From positions 25,743,376-25,807,375 of the forward strand of contig NC_079373.1 of assembly GCF_021018895.1 (NCBI RefSeq): DNA of 64,000 nucleotides, read 5' to 3'. The stretch comes from Seriola aureovittata (Eukaryota > Chordata > Actinopteri > Carangiformes > Carangidae). Shown here piece by piece: positions 62,515-64,000 of the stretch (its first letter is position 1; every line of letters begins with the position of its first letter). A model generated the notes under the pieces. That model saw only the letters and a program-made list of their open reading frames with translations, ran no database searches and was not told the origin of the DNA. The position numbers were made by a program, and so were the translations under genes.

Positions 62515-62795
62515 AAAAACCTGCAGTTCCTCTAATGACCAAAGTGAGTCAATCCCCATAGACTCCCATTTTAAAATGTCCAACTTTACAGCAGAAATAA
62601 ACATATTTACAGCCTGGTACAAAAAACTGTTTTGGTTTCTATAGCAACATTCCTCCTTCATGATGACTGTATGGGGTGAATTTTTATATAACTCTTCTGT
62701 TTAAATTTCATTAAGACTTAAAGTTATCCACCTGTGTGTGACGTCACAGAGACTGCGTCCATCTTTATATACAGTCTATAGTGGGAACCAATAGG
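62515..62795. mobile_element. Teleost dispersed repeat
   Basis: It contains CCATAGACTCCCATTTTAAA, ATGTCCAACTTTACAGCAGA, CAGCCTGGTACAAAAAACTG and CGTCCATCTTTATATACAGT. I recall this order as a common percomorph repeat. No coding capacity. Confidence 0.6.
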
Positions 62796-63589
62796 CTTGG
62801 AGCTGAGGGCCACAGACAGGAAGTCTGAAACTACTAGGAGGTGGACATACACATTGTTGGTTTTGGCCTCTTCAAAGGATTTGATCCTTATTCTTTAATC
62901 GACTGTAAAATGCAAAAGTAGTTCAAGCTCCTTTTAGAGACTCTGTCCTGTAACTTGCTGACCACTGGTTTGATTTCTTAAGAGTGAAACCTTTCACTGA
63001 CAGACCGTCTCTCTCTCTCTCCTGTTGGGTCTGTTCCACCTTCACTGCAGATGACACTGAACCAAAGCTGATTATGGTTATTAGTTAGAGTACAGGCGCT
63101 AACTGAGGCCTGAGGTTTGTGAAATTACAGGTGTTTGGTTTCTGTATATTTAAACGTATTGAATGATGAACCTCAAGAGTTTATTTTGTAAAGTGGATTC
63201 AGTATACACTGTTTTTGAAAGTCTTCAAATGTGGTTATGTAAAAACAGCTGAAGGAAAACAAACTATTTTATGATGTAACTTTCATTGACAGAATAATTT
63301 TCTCTGTTCTCACATTCTCAGCTTTGAAATTAGAAGTTGAAGAAGAAAGAAAAAAAAAACATCTGACATGAAACTGAGAGGACTGTGAATTGCAGATGCT
63401 ACAGCTGTTTACTTCCTCGCTGCCAATCATCATAATCCGATAATAACGACAGAGACGCACTGTCAGAGTTATTTAGCCAAGTCAGCCTCAGCTCTGCCAG
63501 AGTCACATTTACTGTGAAGGCCGTGAAATCTGCCTCAGACCAGACAGGTCACACTTTCCGCTTGTTGAAAATTTCTTAACAGGATGCAA

Positions 63590-63700
63590 GTCAGTTTTAT
63601 TTATATGGTCCAGTATCACAAATTAGCCTCAAAGACTTTACAAACTGTTTTATAAACGCTTCATCCTTCAACATTAGATTCAGATAAGGAAAAACTCAAC
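63590..63700. mobile_element. Diverged copy of a teleost dispersed repeat
   Basis: AGTTTTATTTATATGGTCCA, GTATCACAAATTAGCCTCAA and AGACTTTACAAACTG follow the same order as the head of the repeat at 22003-22245, but with much divergence. Confidence 0.45.
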
Positions 63701-64000
63701 AGGAAACTAGACTGAAGTGGTCGGTGTACTCCGTCCCAACTGCTTATCAGATGGCCGAATGGCTTCAGCTGCAAGATGTTGATGTTTAGCAGTTAAAATG
63801 CTGAATTGTTTCAATCTGGATCAACCAACGCTGCCGTTTCCAGAACCAGCAGCTACTAAAATATTGATCAGTGGAAGTGTTTTTCTAACACTTTCTCACA
63901 TGTAGAACGTACTGTATGCCCACGGCTTTGAAATTTTTATGTGAAGTCTTTTTTTTTCTCTTTCCTCAGGTTGTTTCTCTTCGGTCGACCTCCCAGCAGG

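Larger units (their letters stand above)
48368..64000. other. Gene-free right flank
   Basis: No gene is supported in these 15.6 kb on either strand. All open frames are short, without splice context or recognisable motifs. The region holds the microsatellites and dispersed repeats listed separately. A pyrimidine-rich tract followed by CAG at 63950-63969 could be an exon acceptor, but too little sequence follows to identify a gene. Confidence 0.5.

Overview
The window looks like nuclear DNA of a ray-finned fish, most likely a percomorph. Genes are split by introns. Long (CA/GT)n runs and copies of fish-type SINEs and MITE-like repeats are frequent. The recognisable proteins are vertebrate, and gene order matches human 7q31 (POT1 - GPR37 - hyaluronidase cluster). 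Only five genes can be supported, all by reading splice sites and protein similarity; no search was run.

Layout. (1) 934-2237, plus strand: the last four coding exons of what is most likely pot1 (telomere single-strand-binding protein of shelterin); the rest lies left of the window. (2) 5009-9620, plus strand: a complete two-exon gpr37, an orphan class A GPCR, with a 2.8 kb intron holding several microsatellites. (3) 9621-28980: about 19 kb without a supportable gene. It holds a probable gpr37 3' UTR with a tRNA-derived SINE, a TTAGC/GCTAA-rich tract, a probable solo LTR with a 5-bp target-site duplication, several teleost dispersed repeats and a 112-bp GT run. TMEM229A, which I recall between GPR37 and SPAM1 in human, is not evident. 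(4) 29024-48367, minus strand: three head-to-tail hyaluronidase genes of the SPAM1/HYAL4 type (here A, B and C). Each has a large first coding exon, an exactly 90-bp middle exon and a last exon with an EGF-like cysteine cluster. (5) 48368-64000: no gene supported, only dispersed repeats, microsatellites and one possible acceptor site at the right edge.

The three hyaluronidases are the most informative part. All keep the catalytic Asp-x-Glu pair but differ in ways that suggest divergent roles. A has Phe for the usual Trp between the two acids and a hydrophobic GPI-type tail. B has the standard active site but no hydrophobic tail, so it is probably secreted. C has a GPI-type tail and a highly charged linker, but Ala replaces the substrate-positioning Tyr of the conserved PSIY motif.

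I found no previously undescribed multi-gene system. The points worth a second look are the active-site changes in the hyaluronidases, a short upstream ORF before gpr37, and several mobile-element structures, including an inverted-repeat element seen twice and a probable solo LTR.
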